A stretch of 64,000 bases of DNA, taken from positions 266,273-330,272 of the forward strand of contig JAQTOU010000001.1 of the NCBI GenBank assembly GCA_028713125.1, given 5' to 3'. Positions 50,401 to 61,100 of the stretch are shown here, one piece after another (within the stretch, counting starts at the first letter, position 1; every line of letters starts with the position of its first letter). Made by a program: the position numbers and the translations under genes. Source of the DNA: Elusimicrobiales bacterium. GTDB lineage: Bacteria; Elusimicrobiota; Elusimicrobia; Elusimicrobiales; UBA9959. Under the pieces are notes generated by a model that worked only from the letters and a program-made list of their open reading frames with translations, searched no databases and was not told where the DNA came from.

Positions 50401-52093
50401 AGCCTACCGGGGAATAAGCCGTCTCGATCCCTGTCCAGTTCCTGGCCTTGGCCCTGAAGTAATAGGTCGAGCTCGGCTGCAGGGCGTAGAAAATGGCCTC
50501 CGGGCTGCTGGCCCAGTTGGAAGTTATAAGTCCGTTCGTAAAGATATTGTCAGCGGCTATCTGGACCTGGTATTCAGTTCCGCGCAGGACGGAGGCAAAG
50601 ACCAGATTGGAGGCGGCGGAGCCGCTTGAGCCGCCTAAGAGCTGGAGCCTAGAACCGACTATTTCCCCCGCCGCGAACTGGAGCGGCGCAGTCAAAGGCG
50701 CGCCTGACTCCCAATGGGCGATACCGGCGGCCGGCACAGTAGTAAGGAAAACCTGGGCCTGCGCATTGGAGCCGTTATTGCCTCCTATAATATAAAGCCG
50801 GTTAGCCGCCGACAGGGCCGTATGTCCGTAGCGGGGAGCCGGGAGTGAAGTGTAAGCGGAACAGGCCCCGGGGAAAGCTCCTGCGTCGAGAGCGCAGCTC
50901 CAGACTTCGCTCCGGGCCGAGGACCCGTCCTTGCCGCCGGCTATAAGGAGCCTGCCGGGGAGCAAAGTCATGGAGTGGGCGTAGAGAGGGTTCGGCAGGG
51001 TTCCGGCGCTGCTCCAGGTCCCGAGGGTTCCGTCGTCGCCCACCTCGGCATAGTAAATTCCCGCCAGAACGCCTGAGCCGCTCTTGTAGCCGCCGGAGAT
51101 ATAGATCCTGGTCCCGGCCAGGGCCGCGGCGTGGAAGTAGGCGCGGTCCGGCAAGGGCTTTTCAGTCTCCCACTTGCCGATTTCCCCTGCAGGGGAAATA
51201 TCGGCGGACCAGACTTCAGACCGGGAGCCGTTGGACGCGTAACCGCCAAGTATATACAGCCTGCCGCGAGCTGCCACCGCCTGGTGCCCGTAGAGACCGG
51301 CCGGCATGAACCCGGCTGTTTCCCAAAGGGCGACACTGCCGTCCACTGAAAGAATTCCGCGTAGCACCGCACTCGAAAAAGAAACTCCGTCGAAGCCGCC
51401 GGTGAGAAAAACGTTACCCCCGTAGACCGCCGAAGCCTGCCCATAGCGCGCCGCCGGCAGGGCAGGGGCCTGCGGAACCCAGTTCATGACGGGGACGGGC
51501 GGAGTATTCTCGAAGCCGGCAAAAGAAAGGTCAAGAGTATTATGTCCGGCATCGGCGAGAGTGAAGGCGCCGGAAGACGGCGCTACGGCGAGCGTAACCG
51601 CCGTGGTGGACGAGAAAGCGGAATAATCCCCCTCCATATAATTCGCCATGACAAAATTGTAGTAACTAGTATTAGAGTAGAGGCTCTCGACCGGGCGGCC
51701 CGTGGCGTCCGTAGTGAAATACACCATATAAGGGTCGGCCATAGCCCAGGTGGAGACGTAAACATCGTAGGTAGTTCCGGCCGGGTTCGCCTGGACCAGG
51801 GACAAAGTATAGCTGCTGATATTCGCTGCCGAGTAGCCCGCGGCGGCGCTGCTGACCAGGCGTGAATAGAAGCCGGATTCGAGTTCGGACGACCCCGCAA
51901 CCGAAATGCCGTAGGCCGCGCCTCCCAATGCGCCGTCGAGGGCAAAAGCCCCCCCGCCCTGGCCCAGCGCGCCGGAAGAAAATTCCGAAGCGTCGCCCAG
52001 GACGGTTATATTCCCCGCTTTTTTTTCAGCCGACGCCGCCAGTGAGAGGAACAGGCAGACCGCCGCGATGGCTGTACGACTCAACGTCTTCAT
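47498..52093 (-). CDS. 1531-residue exported Kelch/FN3/Ig protein with type IX-like C-terminal domain
   Basis: The signal peptide (MKTLSRTAIAAVCLFLSLAASA) is followed by an N-terminal beta domain, then six Kelch-like repeats (about 200-495) of the form RYGQASAVYGGNVFLTGG, GHQAVAARGRLYILGG and AHSMTLLPGRLLIAGG. Fibronectin-like and Ig-like modules follow (about 500-1230), then two carboxypeptidase-regulatory-like domains (GALTGRVTDASTQPVTGVLVEA; RRIGAAFTDSSGAFSVPNLLPG). The last 85 residues (YAYPNPANTAVNFHF, VEIFDIAGRLVKKL, IASGVYLYILRV, VVKKFAVIR) have the layout of a type IX secretion sorting domain. This suggests a surface-displayed adhesin or carbohydrate-binding protein. Confidence 0.85.
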   Translation of the reverse strand: MKTLSRTAIAAVCLFLSLAASAEKKAGNITVLGDASEFSSGALGQGGGAFALDGALGGAAYGISVAGSSELESGFYSRLVSSAAAGYSAANISSYTLSLVQANPAGTTYDVYVSTWAMADPYMVYFTTDATGRPVESLYSNTSYYNFVMANYMEGDYSAFSSTTAVTLAVAPSSGAFTLADAGHNTLDLSFAGFENTPPVPVMNWVPQAPALPAARYGQASAVYGGNVFLTGGFDGVSFSSAVLRGILSVDGSVALWETAGFMPAGLYGHQAVAARGRLYILGGYASNGSRSEVWSADISPAGEIGKWETEKPLPDRAYFHAAALAGTRIYISGGYKSGSGVLAGIYYAEVGDDGTLGTWSSAGTLPNPLYAHSMTLLPGRLLIAGGKDGSSARSEVWSCALDAGAFPGACSAYTSLPAPRYGHTALSAANRLYIIGGNNGSNAQAQVFLTTVPAAGIAHWESGAPLTAPLQFAAGEIVGSRLQLLGGSSGSAASNLVFASVLRGTEYQVQIAADNIFTNGLITSNWASSPEAIFYALQPSSTYYFRAKARNWTGIETAYSPVGSTITYAAIPGTAAWTNIGVDSVTVNWLANGNQPGYNYLVLYSSSPDYNPPGAILNSGTSATIGALLQSTTYYAKIKVNNTYGRASRFIEFPPFRTSFDPALDVDSPTITDAQSDFTDWKGTNTFLCDVNFTDNGASGISKFRLQISTALGDPASVIYPWADAVTGINQPSYTANWAIPQNIWEGMLEGASNYVSVRAYDNSGNYAEQSDLFSVLKDSTPPAISVNFAPPTAWLTDYPGDITGLRFDDTLSGLAKVQYSASTGKLFADGNVIPWTDIPGLTPGDTWYQPAPLPYNFNQLANATSNYFSFRAIDVAGSTRTYADAFGIAKNISGPTVNISTPSLAYLSTFTWVSGNTSETNSHAVKGTEISIRDMSNGLYYNAGDFLSGSRAWQDAEDQASTFTLTFNNLPLISGRMYQVVARSSDSAGDYSQLFATRTFTFDAAPPSARIVYPEDGSSAASATGISGTADDPVSGISSVDVVLRRLSDGKWWKNSQSLWESTGAPEALLAGTTPYWTWNFQNYLRDSLVNGASYYASVRAADASSPVNTGAFYAQGSTFTYYDATPPPASVLTASPGSVSGAVNLRWRAAGDNAANGYLLSGSFKIAYSTYSGADLSTTSAQVTIATATLTAGTTQYKVLSGFNASTTFYFALWTADDAQNWSLASNEAAAMSGAPDTGALTGRVTDASTQPVTGVLVEAIGPSGAVEGNDYTDIFGNYSIPALNSLYLTIRAVWTAQDLESSVSKDGIPNGSTGVNFTLSVTYQLATISGFIPSNFMPRQAASRPAGARYTTREVRPSSGSEPFVEIYSRGRRIGAAFTDSSGAFSVPNLLPGTYGLRVYNGSDFSKMETVTLRPGQNLVFTPKWDLLNKAGVYAYPNPANTAVNFHFTSDATEAEVEIFDIAGRLVKKLANVSDDSAVVPGVNSKKIYWDMSHESIASGVYLYILRVKKSATGETEKVVKKFAVIR

Positions 52094-52134
52094 TTTAAAA
52101 ACCGATCCGCGCCGCAGAACCCGGAACCTCCCGC

Positions 52135-55100
52135 TTACTTCAGGAGCAGCCTTGCCTTACCTGGGGATATACTGCCGCAATTGGTCAAAAATATTCCCAC
52201 GCTTGCGCCGGCCGGAGGAGTCACGTTCGCGTAAACCATACCGGAGGTAGTAGAGGTCATCGCATGCTGCCCGACCGCACCGCCCGTGCAATTAGCTGTA
52301 ACTACCCCGGCAACGGCCACTTTTCCCCAACTGCTCGCGCCGACGTTATCAAGCGCGACGCCTATTACGGCCGTATTATCCTGCACGGCCGTCTTGTCGA
52401 ACTGTCTATCGCCGGGACCCGCTACCACGACATCTCCAGCAGTAACACCTCCCCCTAATGGGTTCGCCTGAAGCCAGATCACTACGGGCTGGTTGGAGTC
52501 GGTGCCGGGAGCGCCGAGTCCGAGGTCACCGTTGACCTCGAGGCGCGAGGAGGGGCTGGTAGTTCCTATCCCTACGTTCCCGTTGCTCTGCAGGGACATA
52601 GCCGTCATATCCGTAGTGAGGATCGTGTCCGCAACCGATTTCAACCTGAAATCGAGGCGCGTGTAAGGCATATTCTGGTCCGCCACCGTATATTTTCCGA
52701 CGGCGAAGGACGCGGCCTGGGGATAAGTCGCCCCGCCGGAGTAGCCCTTGGTAAGCTGTAAAATATCTTCCGACGCGAGAATATTCGCGGCATCGGTCCC
52801 TTTTACTTCAAGTTTAACCCCGGGGACGGTCGTCCCTATGCCCACCCTGCCGCTGCTGTCGATCCTCAGCTTCTCGGTAAACTCGGTGTCGCTGTTCGTA
52901 TGGAACGCTATACCGCCCTTCCGGCCTCCGGCAGACCAGGTCGGATCCTCGAGCACCCCGTAGATACCGGCATAATTAGTATGGTTCGCCGCGCCGTCCC
53001 ACATCCTGAAAGCCAGGCCGGCCTTACTGTACTGTACCGCCGTGGGCAGGTTCAGCGTAAGAATGGTCGAAGTATCGCTCTGAACCTCTAATTTTGTCAC
53101 CGGGGTTAATGTCCCTATGCCGGCATTGCCTGCCGTTTGATCTGTGACAAGCGCGTACTTACTCGCGACGCTCGCCGCATTAATAGGGGAATTTATATAC
53201 AGGCCATACCAGTTAGTAACGGCGTTATTATTAGCATTGCCGCCCAGCTGCATAGCCGTCAGGTTGGCGAACCCGGCGTTCAAGACCGGGTAAACTTTAA
53301 CTTGTCCGTTAAAATACCCGGCCCATTCCGCGCTGCCGGCGTCCCTGTAACCCAAAGCGCCCCAGGTGGCGGGGCTCCCCGTGGTCCCCTGGTCCGCGGC
53401 CCCGAAAACGCCTGCCGAATCGGTCTGGCTGCTGCCGTTCAAATACCCGGCTACGCCGAGCACCTTAGTTACTGCTCCGTTGGAGTCGGCAAGGCCCACG
53501 ATAGCGGATTTTAAGTAAGCGACTCCGAATCCTGTTGACGGAAGGGCGCCTCCCGGGTAAATTCTTGAATAGATACCGTGCTGGGCGATCGCGGTATTGG
53601 AATCAAGCACCTGGAGCTTATGCCCGGTCGGAATAATTCCGATACCGACATTATCGGTCAGCGTGCCTGGGTAGATAGTCCCGGCCCCGGTGGTCCAGCC
53701 GCCGCCGGAAACGTCGAAATTCACCCAGTCAGTGCCGTTATTACCCTGGAAATGATTCCCTGAGGCGATATTGAAGCGGATAGTTCCGGTGCTGCTGACC
53801 CCGGTATCCCCTAACTTAACCGCCCCGGCAACGTTCAGTTTCTGATCTTCCGTGCCGACGGCGGAACCGACGATCAGATTCCCCGACGTGTTCATATTTA
53901 TCTGTCCGTCGTTCCGCACGGAAAGAAGGCTGCTTCCCGCTGAATTTGTAGCCAGAAGCGCGACCTTTGAAGAATCGGCGGTCTCGCCTTTGACTTCCAG
54001 CCTGGCGCCAGGCGCTGTAACGCCTATACCTATATGGCCGGAGGAGTCGATCCTCATTCTTTCCAGGTTGGTGGTAAGGAAGTACATGGGGTTGGCTGTT
54101 ACCGCCCTCAGCATCAGAGCGCCTCCCTGTGCGCCGGCGGAGAGACTTGAAAGGTTGGCGAGGCTGATGCCGTCGATGCTACCCGAGGCTGTGGAACCGT
54201 ACTTTACCAGTTCAAGGACATCAAGAGCGCCGCCAGGCGTTTTAAGCAGCAGAGTGGAATTCTCGGTAGTCAGACTTTTTTGCACCATCAGGCTCCCGGA
54301 AGCCGTTATTGTGTTTATCGCGAGATGTCCAGTAGAGGTCATCGAGGATAGAACCGCCCCGGTAGAGTCGCGCCAGATCTGCGCGTACGTGTTGGCGGCC
54401 GCGCCGGCCGAAACTACGTCGAGGGCAGCCTGCGGCGAGCCTGTGGAAATACCGAGCAAGCCTCCGCCTGTTATTACTACGCCCCTGTTAACGGCTGCTG
54501 AAATAACGGAGTTTGTCGAACCGCTGACCAGGAATCCCCCTCTGGCCTTGAACCGAACCTGGTCCGGGCTGCTATTATCAAGCAGTGCGCCCTCGCTGTC
54601 GGACCAGGTAAAAGTGCCATTAGCGGTAGAGCTGGACTTGCTCCCGGCGGCAAAGGAGTAATCGCCCTTGGCCGTGTTATTGTTGCCGCCTATTACCGCC
54701 GAGTACTGGCCCACCGCGGAAGCGTTGGCGCCGCCGGCGACAGTTGCCCCGTAACCGTTCGCGCTGTTGAAAAGACCTCCGCCGACCGTAGTATAGTTGG
54801 CCGGCGCGGAATTGTAATAGCCGCCTCCGACGAAAGCATACTGACCGGAAGCCGTGTTAAAGTTGCCTCCGGAGATAGTGGCAAAAGAGTTGCCCGCATT
54901 ATTGTCAGAGCCTCCCCCGATAGTTGAAGCCATGGCGCCGGAATAATTATTACTGCCTCCGGCGACCGTGGCGTAAGCGTCGCGCGCAGTGTTGTGCCTG
55001 CCGCCTCCCACAGAGGACCACAAATTCTCGGTCCTGTTATTCTCGCCGCCCGCTATCACGGAGGAGGTTCCTATTACGGTATTATAACCGCCGCCGCCTA

Positions 55101-58100
55101 TGACCGAGTTCGAGCCGGTTACAACGTTATACAGGCCGCCTCCTACCGCGGAATATTCCCAGGTTGCCTGATTGGCGAATCCGCCGGCTATGGTCGATAG
55201 CATGCCGCTGGCCGTGTTGCCGTTGCCCCCGCCCACTACCGCACCGGTAAGGCTGGCCGTATTGGAAGTACCCCCGCCTACTACGGCGCCCCATGAGGCG
55301 GTATTATTTTGTCCGCCTGACACCGTAGCGTAATCGGAATAGGCCTTGTTGTTCCGCCCGCCGCTTATCGTACTCCAGACGCCCGAGGCGACCTGGAGGG
55401 CGGCAGAGCGGGAGGTCTGCAGTTCCACCGCCCCGTTGCCGCGCGCATTGCCGGCGACAGTTCCGTTGCCGATCCCGGTCGCCTGTATAGCGCCGCCGGT
55501 GGAGATAGCGATGCCGTTCGTCTCGAGATCTTTGGTGAAAGCCGAGGTATCGCTGTAAATTCCGAGACTTCCGGACATGATATCTCCGGCACGCAGCACG
55601 GCGTTGGAAGCCGACACGTTCGTAAGACCGGAGCCGTCGCCGCTCAGCCTGCCGGTGGCGGTCATCGAAGCTACGACCGTGCCTCCGGAATCGCGCCAGA
55701 TCTGGGCGTATGCGTTCACGGCCGCGCCGGTGGAAACGACATCCAAAGCGGCCTGCGGGTCCATTGTGCCGATCCCGACCGCCCCGAAGCTGGAAATGCG
55801 CACGCGCTCCGCTATACCGCTGCCGCTGGCTTTTGTAAAGAAAGACAGGTAGCCCATATCCGAAGTATTTCCGATGCCGGACTCAATCTTCGTGTTCAAA
55901 CCTAACGATAGCCTTGCCGTAACCGCGTTCGCGACGCTTTGCCCGGTAAGGGCTATTACGGACGGCCCCGTAAGGGCCTGGACCTCGAGATTGCTTCCGG
56001 GATTTGTAGTTCCGATGCCGACATTCCCGTTCGCCTTCACCACAAAACTGCCGCCGCCCACGTCGAAGAGGCCCTGCGGGATGCGGGTTGAGATGCCGAT
56101 GGTCCCGGCCGCCAGGTTTCCGTATAGCACTCCGCCTATGTTAAGTTCGTTAGCTGCAGTCGAATTGGTGCCGGGACCGGACGCTAACTGGTTCGCGCCG
56201 ATGATTATGTTATTGGCGCCGCTCCTGATGTTATAGCCGGCATTGTAGCCGATAAGTGTGTTTCCATCGCCTCCGGTTCCCAGGTAGTAGCCGGCATTAG
56301 CGCCCATTATTGTAGAACTTGAAACATTACCGGCGGTCCCGTACGCAGCATTAGCCCCCAATACGGCATTATTATTTCCGCTTGCATTTATAACACCGGC
56401 GGAATACCCGACATAGGTATTATTTAAACCAGCGCCATTATAGTAACCTGCCATGGACCCCACGAAAATATTATGGCTGCCCGGGGTCGTAAGCACTGTG
56501 CTGCCATATATCTGGTAGCTCGCCGCGGTTATGTTGCCGGTAGCGGTAATGGTACTGACGGCATATAAATTCTTGCCGCCCATATTCAGATCGCCGGTCA
56601 TGGTTCCGCCGGCGAGCGGAAGTTTGGAGTTATCCGTAACACCGGCAAGGCCGGAGCCGTCACCGTAATATTTCAGCGCGTGAGCGCCGTCGCCTGCCAC
56701 CCAGAAAATATTAGATGTGCCTGTGGATACCGCCATGACGGTCCCGGTCTCGCCCGCGCCGCTTGAGACGTGCAGGCGGTAGGAAGGCACCGTAGTCCCT
56801 ATGCCGACATTGCCTTCCTGCTTAATTACTAGGCGTGCGCCTATATGCCCCGCAGTATTTTCCAGAATACCGAAAGAACTGTTCAGATAATCACCCCTGC
56901 CGCTGCCGCCTACATTTATGAGCCAGTCTATATCGGTGGCATTAGACAATCTTAAAACTGCCGAATAACCCACATTGGCCTGATTATTGATCTTGATCGT
57001 AGTGTCTTCATTAACCGTCGCGTTATAGAGTTCCAAACGTGTTGCCGGAGTCGCTGTCCCGATCCCGACATTGCCGTTGGCCGAGTAAATGGAGCCGGCC
57101 AGGGAGACATTGGATGACACCTCCAGGCCATACGCGCCGCCGCCATTGCCTGTTATCGTGACCGATGAGATATTGGTCAGCTGCCCGGACATAATGCCGC
57201 CTGTCAAAGGCAGCTTGGTAATGTCGGCGGCCGCTACGCCGGTAAGCCCGGAACCGTTGCCGGTAAACCTAAGCGCGTTCACGCCGAAGCCGTCTACCGT
57301 AAAAACATTGACTCCGCCGGTTGAAACGGCCATGAGGGTCGAGGTTTCGCCCGCGCCTGAAGATATGTGGAACATGTAAGAGGGCGCGCTCCAGTTAGAA
57401 ACTCCGACCTTGCCGTCGGCGGTAATGCGCATTCTTTCTATGCCGTTGGAATGAAGAGCCACAAAGTCGTTGGTATCCGAGCCTACATAAGTCCCCCCAT
57501 TGCTGCCGGAGGTGGCGATGCGCCCCTGATGGCCGCCGGACTTCAGCAACAACTGGGGAGTTCCGGAAGCGGTGCTTTCCACCATCAGATTCGGATTCCA
57601 GCCGGAAGCGTCGCCGGAGCTGATATGCAGGGCGTGGGCGGGAGATGTCGTGCCGATACCGACCATTCCTGCGAAATAATTCCTTCCTGCGCCGCTGGAA
57701 ATTATCACTCCGGTCTGGCTGATATTGCCGGCCACGGTCAGCTTCTGGTCCGGGAGCGCCACTCCGATGCCGGTATTGCTTCCGAGATAATTGTATGATG
57801 CGCCGCCCTGATTTATACCGTACGATGTCTGTGAGTTCGAGACACAGCCGGCCGAGGTCCCTATAGCCAGCGCGTTGCGGCAATCCTTTCCTATAGCGGG
57901 CTGATCGAGCTGAAGGGTATTCACCCCTATCGCGTAATTCGCACCGACCTGTATCGGCGAGGCCACATAAAGGCCGGTAGCCCCGTTCGCATAGCCGGCG
58001 GTAAGGTCCACAGTGGGCCGTACTATCGCGCCGAACATGAAAGCCTGGTTTGTGGCCGTGGCCGTCATTGTACCCTCGACTACCAGCAAGCCCATGGGCC

Positions 58101-61100
58101 ATGCCGTACCGCCGGAACGCTGCGTTATATTTCCTCCGACAAATAAAGCCCCGGCGCCGTTGTTCTGACCATAGTAATAGCCGTTCAGCGGGTTCCCGTT
58201 AACGCCTACCATACCGTTATTGACAATTAACCTCGCTCCGTCGGCCGAGAAGGCGTTGCCGGTAACGGTAAGCGTGGATCCAGCCAAAGTCAACTGCCCG
58301 GACATCGTATCTCCGGCTTTGAGAAGCCTTCCGTCAGTGTTAGCCGTAAAAGAGCTGATAAAAGCTGAAACAGCGTCAAATCTGGCCGTAACCGTGGATA
58401 GGCTTATCAGGGCCGGAGAAATTGCTCCGGTCAGATTAGCGCCAGGGATAGAGGTGATATTGGTACCTATAACGGCCGGAGTGGCCGTCCAGCTGGGCGC
58501 GCCCAGGGTATTTCCCTGTAAGACCTGGCCATTGATGCCGGCCGCGAGCATGACGGTGGTATTAAGGCCGGACTGATACGGGATCTCGCCTAGCGCTCCC
58601 CCGGCCAGGTTCGCCGCGGTGCCGGCGGCGGCCACGTTGCCTAAGCCGGTAAGCCCCGAACCGTCGCCGACGAATTTAGCGGCCATCATCACTCCGGTGG
58701 CGGAAACTGAGGATTTAATAACCCCGCCAAGATCGCGCCATATCTGCGCCATATCTGCCTGGGACGAGCCGGTCGCAACTACGTCTAAGGCTGCCTGTGG
58801 GTTGCGTGTGGAGATACCTATGGTTTTCGCTGTGAGGCTTCCGAAAAGCACGTTTCCGATACTAAGCTCGCTGGTAGCCCCGGGGCCGGACAAACTGGCG
58901 CTGGGTCCGATAGCTATATTTCCGCTTCCACCGGTATTACCGGAGGCCGCGTCGTAACCGACGAACAAATTATCGCTGCCGGTGTCATTGGCGGTGCCCG
59001 CCCACATGCCGAGAAAAGTGTTCCTCAGGCCGCCGGAGTTAAGGTCACCCGACTGATAACCCAGGAAAGTATTGTTATAGCCGGAAATATTGGACCTGCC
59101 CGCGGAAGCACCGATAAATGTATTGTTCTTAGCGAAAGCGTCGGAACTCGTTTTACCCGCGGAATCACCGACGAAAGTATTATTGTCCGCTATACTGACG
59201 GTTCCGGCGTTAAGACCTATGCCCAAACTCGCGGTTCCGGGCAGTAGCGCCAGCACTGTGCTGCCGCCTATCTGGTAATGCGCGCCGTTGATGTTCCCGG
59301 CTACGTCAAGCTTTGCAATGGGATTAAGGGTCCCCACACCTACGTTACCAGCCGGTAAAATAACAATTCTCGGGCTGCCGGAGGCATCGGTAGCATTCGT
59401 AAATTCCAGGGCGCCGGCCGCGGCGGTGCGGGTGTTCTCTATCCGCCAGGCCTTGCTGCCGGTATTATCAATATGAATGGAGGCTATTCCCGTCCCGGCC
59501 ACCCCCGCGGTCGGATTGGCTCCCTGCGTGTCTATATTGCCCCACTGGTCAATAGTCGTACTGGACTGTGAGCCGGTGAAAGTCACTATATTACCTGTAC
59601 CGGCCGGTCTTGAGACATCGAGGAGAGTCGTAGGGTTTGTAGTGCCGACGCCAACATTCCCGCTCGTCGAGACATAGAGGTGGCTGGCAATAGTACCTGT
59701 GCCCGCGGCGAAAGAGTAAGGAACGGACTGGTCGGCACGAACGCGCAAAGTAGCGCCAAAAACGTCGAGAGAACCGATCATCGTATCCCCGTTGCGGTTG
59801 ACCTTGGGGTTGAGCATAGCGCCGTCATAAACGGAATTCACTGAGAGGGAAGACGCGATAACCGTGTTAAGCAGGCTGCCTGCGACTATCGACCCAGCGG
59901 GAATCCCTGTTATTTGAGCGCCGGAGATGGTGGGCGCATTTGTCCACATGGGGGCAGCCGAGCCGCTGCCCTGCAGCAGATAATTGAGCGAGCCGGCCGC
60001 AAGCATGGCGGTATTGCCGGCAGAAGTCTGATACGGAATCGCGCCGATCGCCCCCCCCGCCAGGTTCGTGGCGGTCCCGGCCGCGCCCGCGGTCAAGCCG
60101 GTGAGCCCTGAGCCGTCGCCGATAAATTTACCTGACATCATCACTCCGGTAGCGCTGACAGATGAAATTATTGCCCCCGCCGAGTTGCGCCAGATCTGTG
60201 CGAACTCGGACCCCGTATTCCCGGCCGCAAGTACGTCCAGAGCGGCCCCCGGGGTACCGTTGGAAATACCCACAAGCCCGTTTCCGCTGATGAAAACTCC
60301 ACGGTCAACAGTTCCCGTCATGGCCGTTTGCGTCGACCCTGTAACGATAAAGCCGCCCTTGGTCTTGAATACGGCCCTATCGCTGACGGAGTTGTCGAGG
60401 GTTACGTTGCCGGAGTCTGCCCAGGTAAAGGAGTTACCGGCCGACGACGTAGCAGACTGGCCGGCGGCGAAGGAATTGACCCCCGTGGCCCAGTTGCCGG
60501 TACCGCCGGGGACGGTTGCGTAGTTCCCCCCGGCATTATTATTTGAACCGCCTGATATTGAGGCATGCATGCCGCTGGCCGTATTGTGCTCTCCGCCGGA
60601 AATAACGGCCGAGGTTCCGCTGGCAATATTGTATGCGCCGCCGGAGGTTACCGAGTTGGACCCGGAAGCCACATTGTATAAACCGCCGCCGACTGCGGAT
60701 TTATCAGCGGCGGCTGTATTATACTGGCCGCCGCTTATAACGGAATAGCCGCCGCCGGCCAGGTTGAAATGACCGCCGCCAACAGTGGCGGCGCCTCCAT
60801 AGGCTCCATTATCCTGACCGCCGCCTACAGAGGAAGCAGCGGAATTTGCGATATTGTTTACGCCGCCGCTTACCGCGGAATAATCGCCGACCGCACTGAC
60901 CCCAAAACCGCCGGCCAGTGCGGCGAACTTGCCGGAGGCGGTATTATTGGCTCCGCCTCCGATAAAAGAGTAATCTCCTGAAGCCACAGCGGTAGCTGCG
61001 TTCCTGGCAGTTTGCAAGTCCACCGCACCTTTCCCGCGGGCATTGGGAGCCCAAGTCCCGTTGCCCGTCCCCATGGTCAATATAGAGCCCGCCGTGGAGA

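Noticed and set aside
54590-61000. Regularly spaced short repeats that look like a CRISPR array at the DNA level
   Set aside because: They are inside one continuous 3240-codon frame, the repeats are degenerate at DNA level and regular at protein level (NTASGxYATVxGG units), and there are no cas genes.
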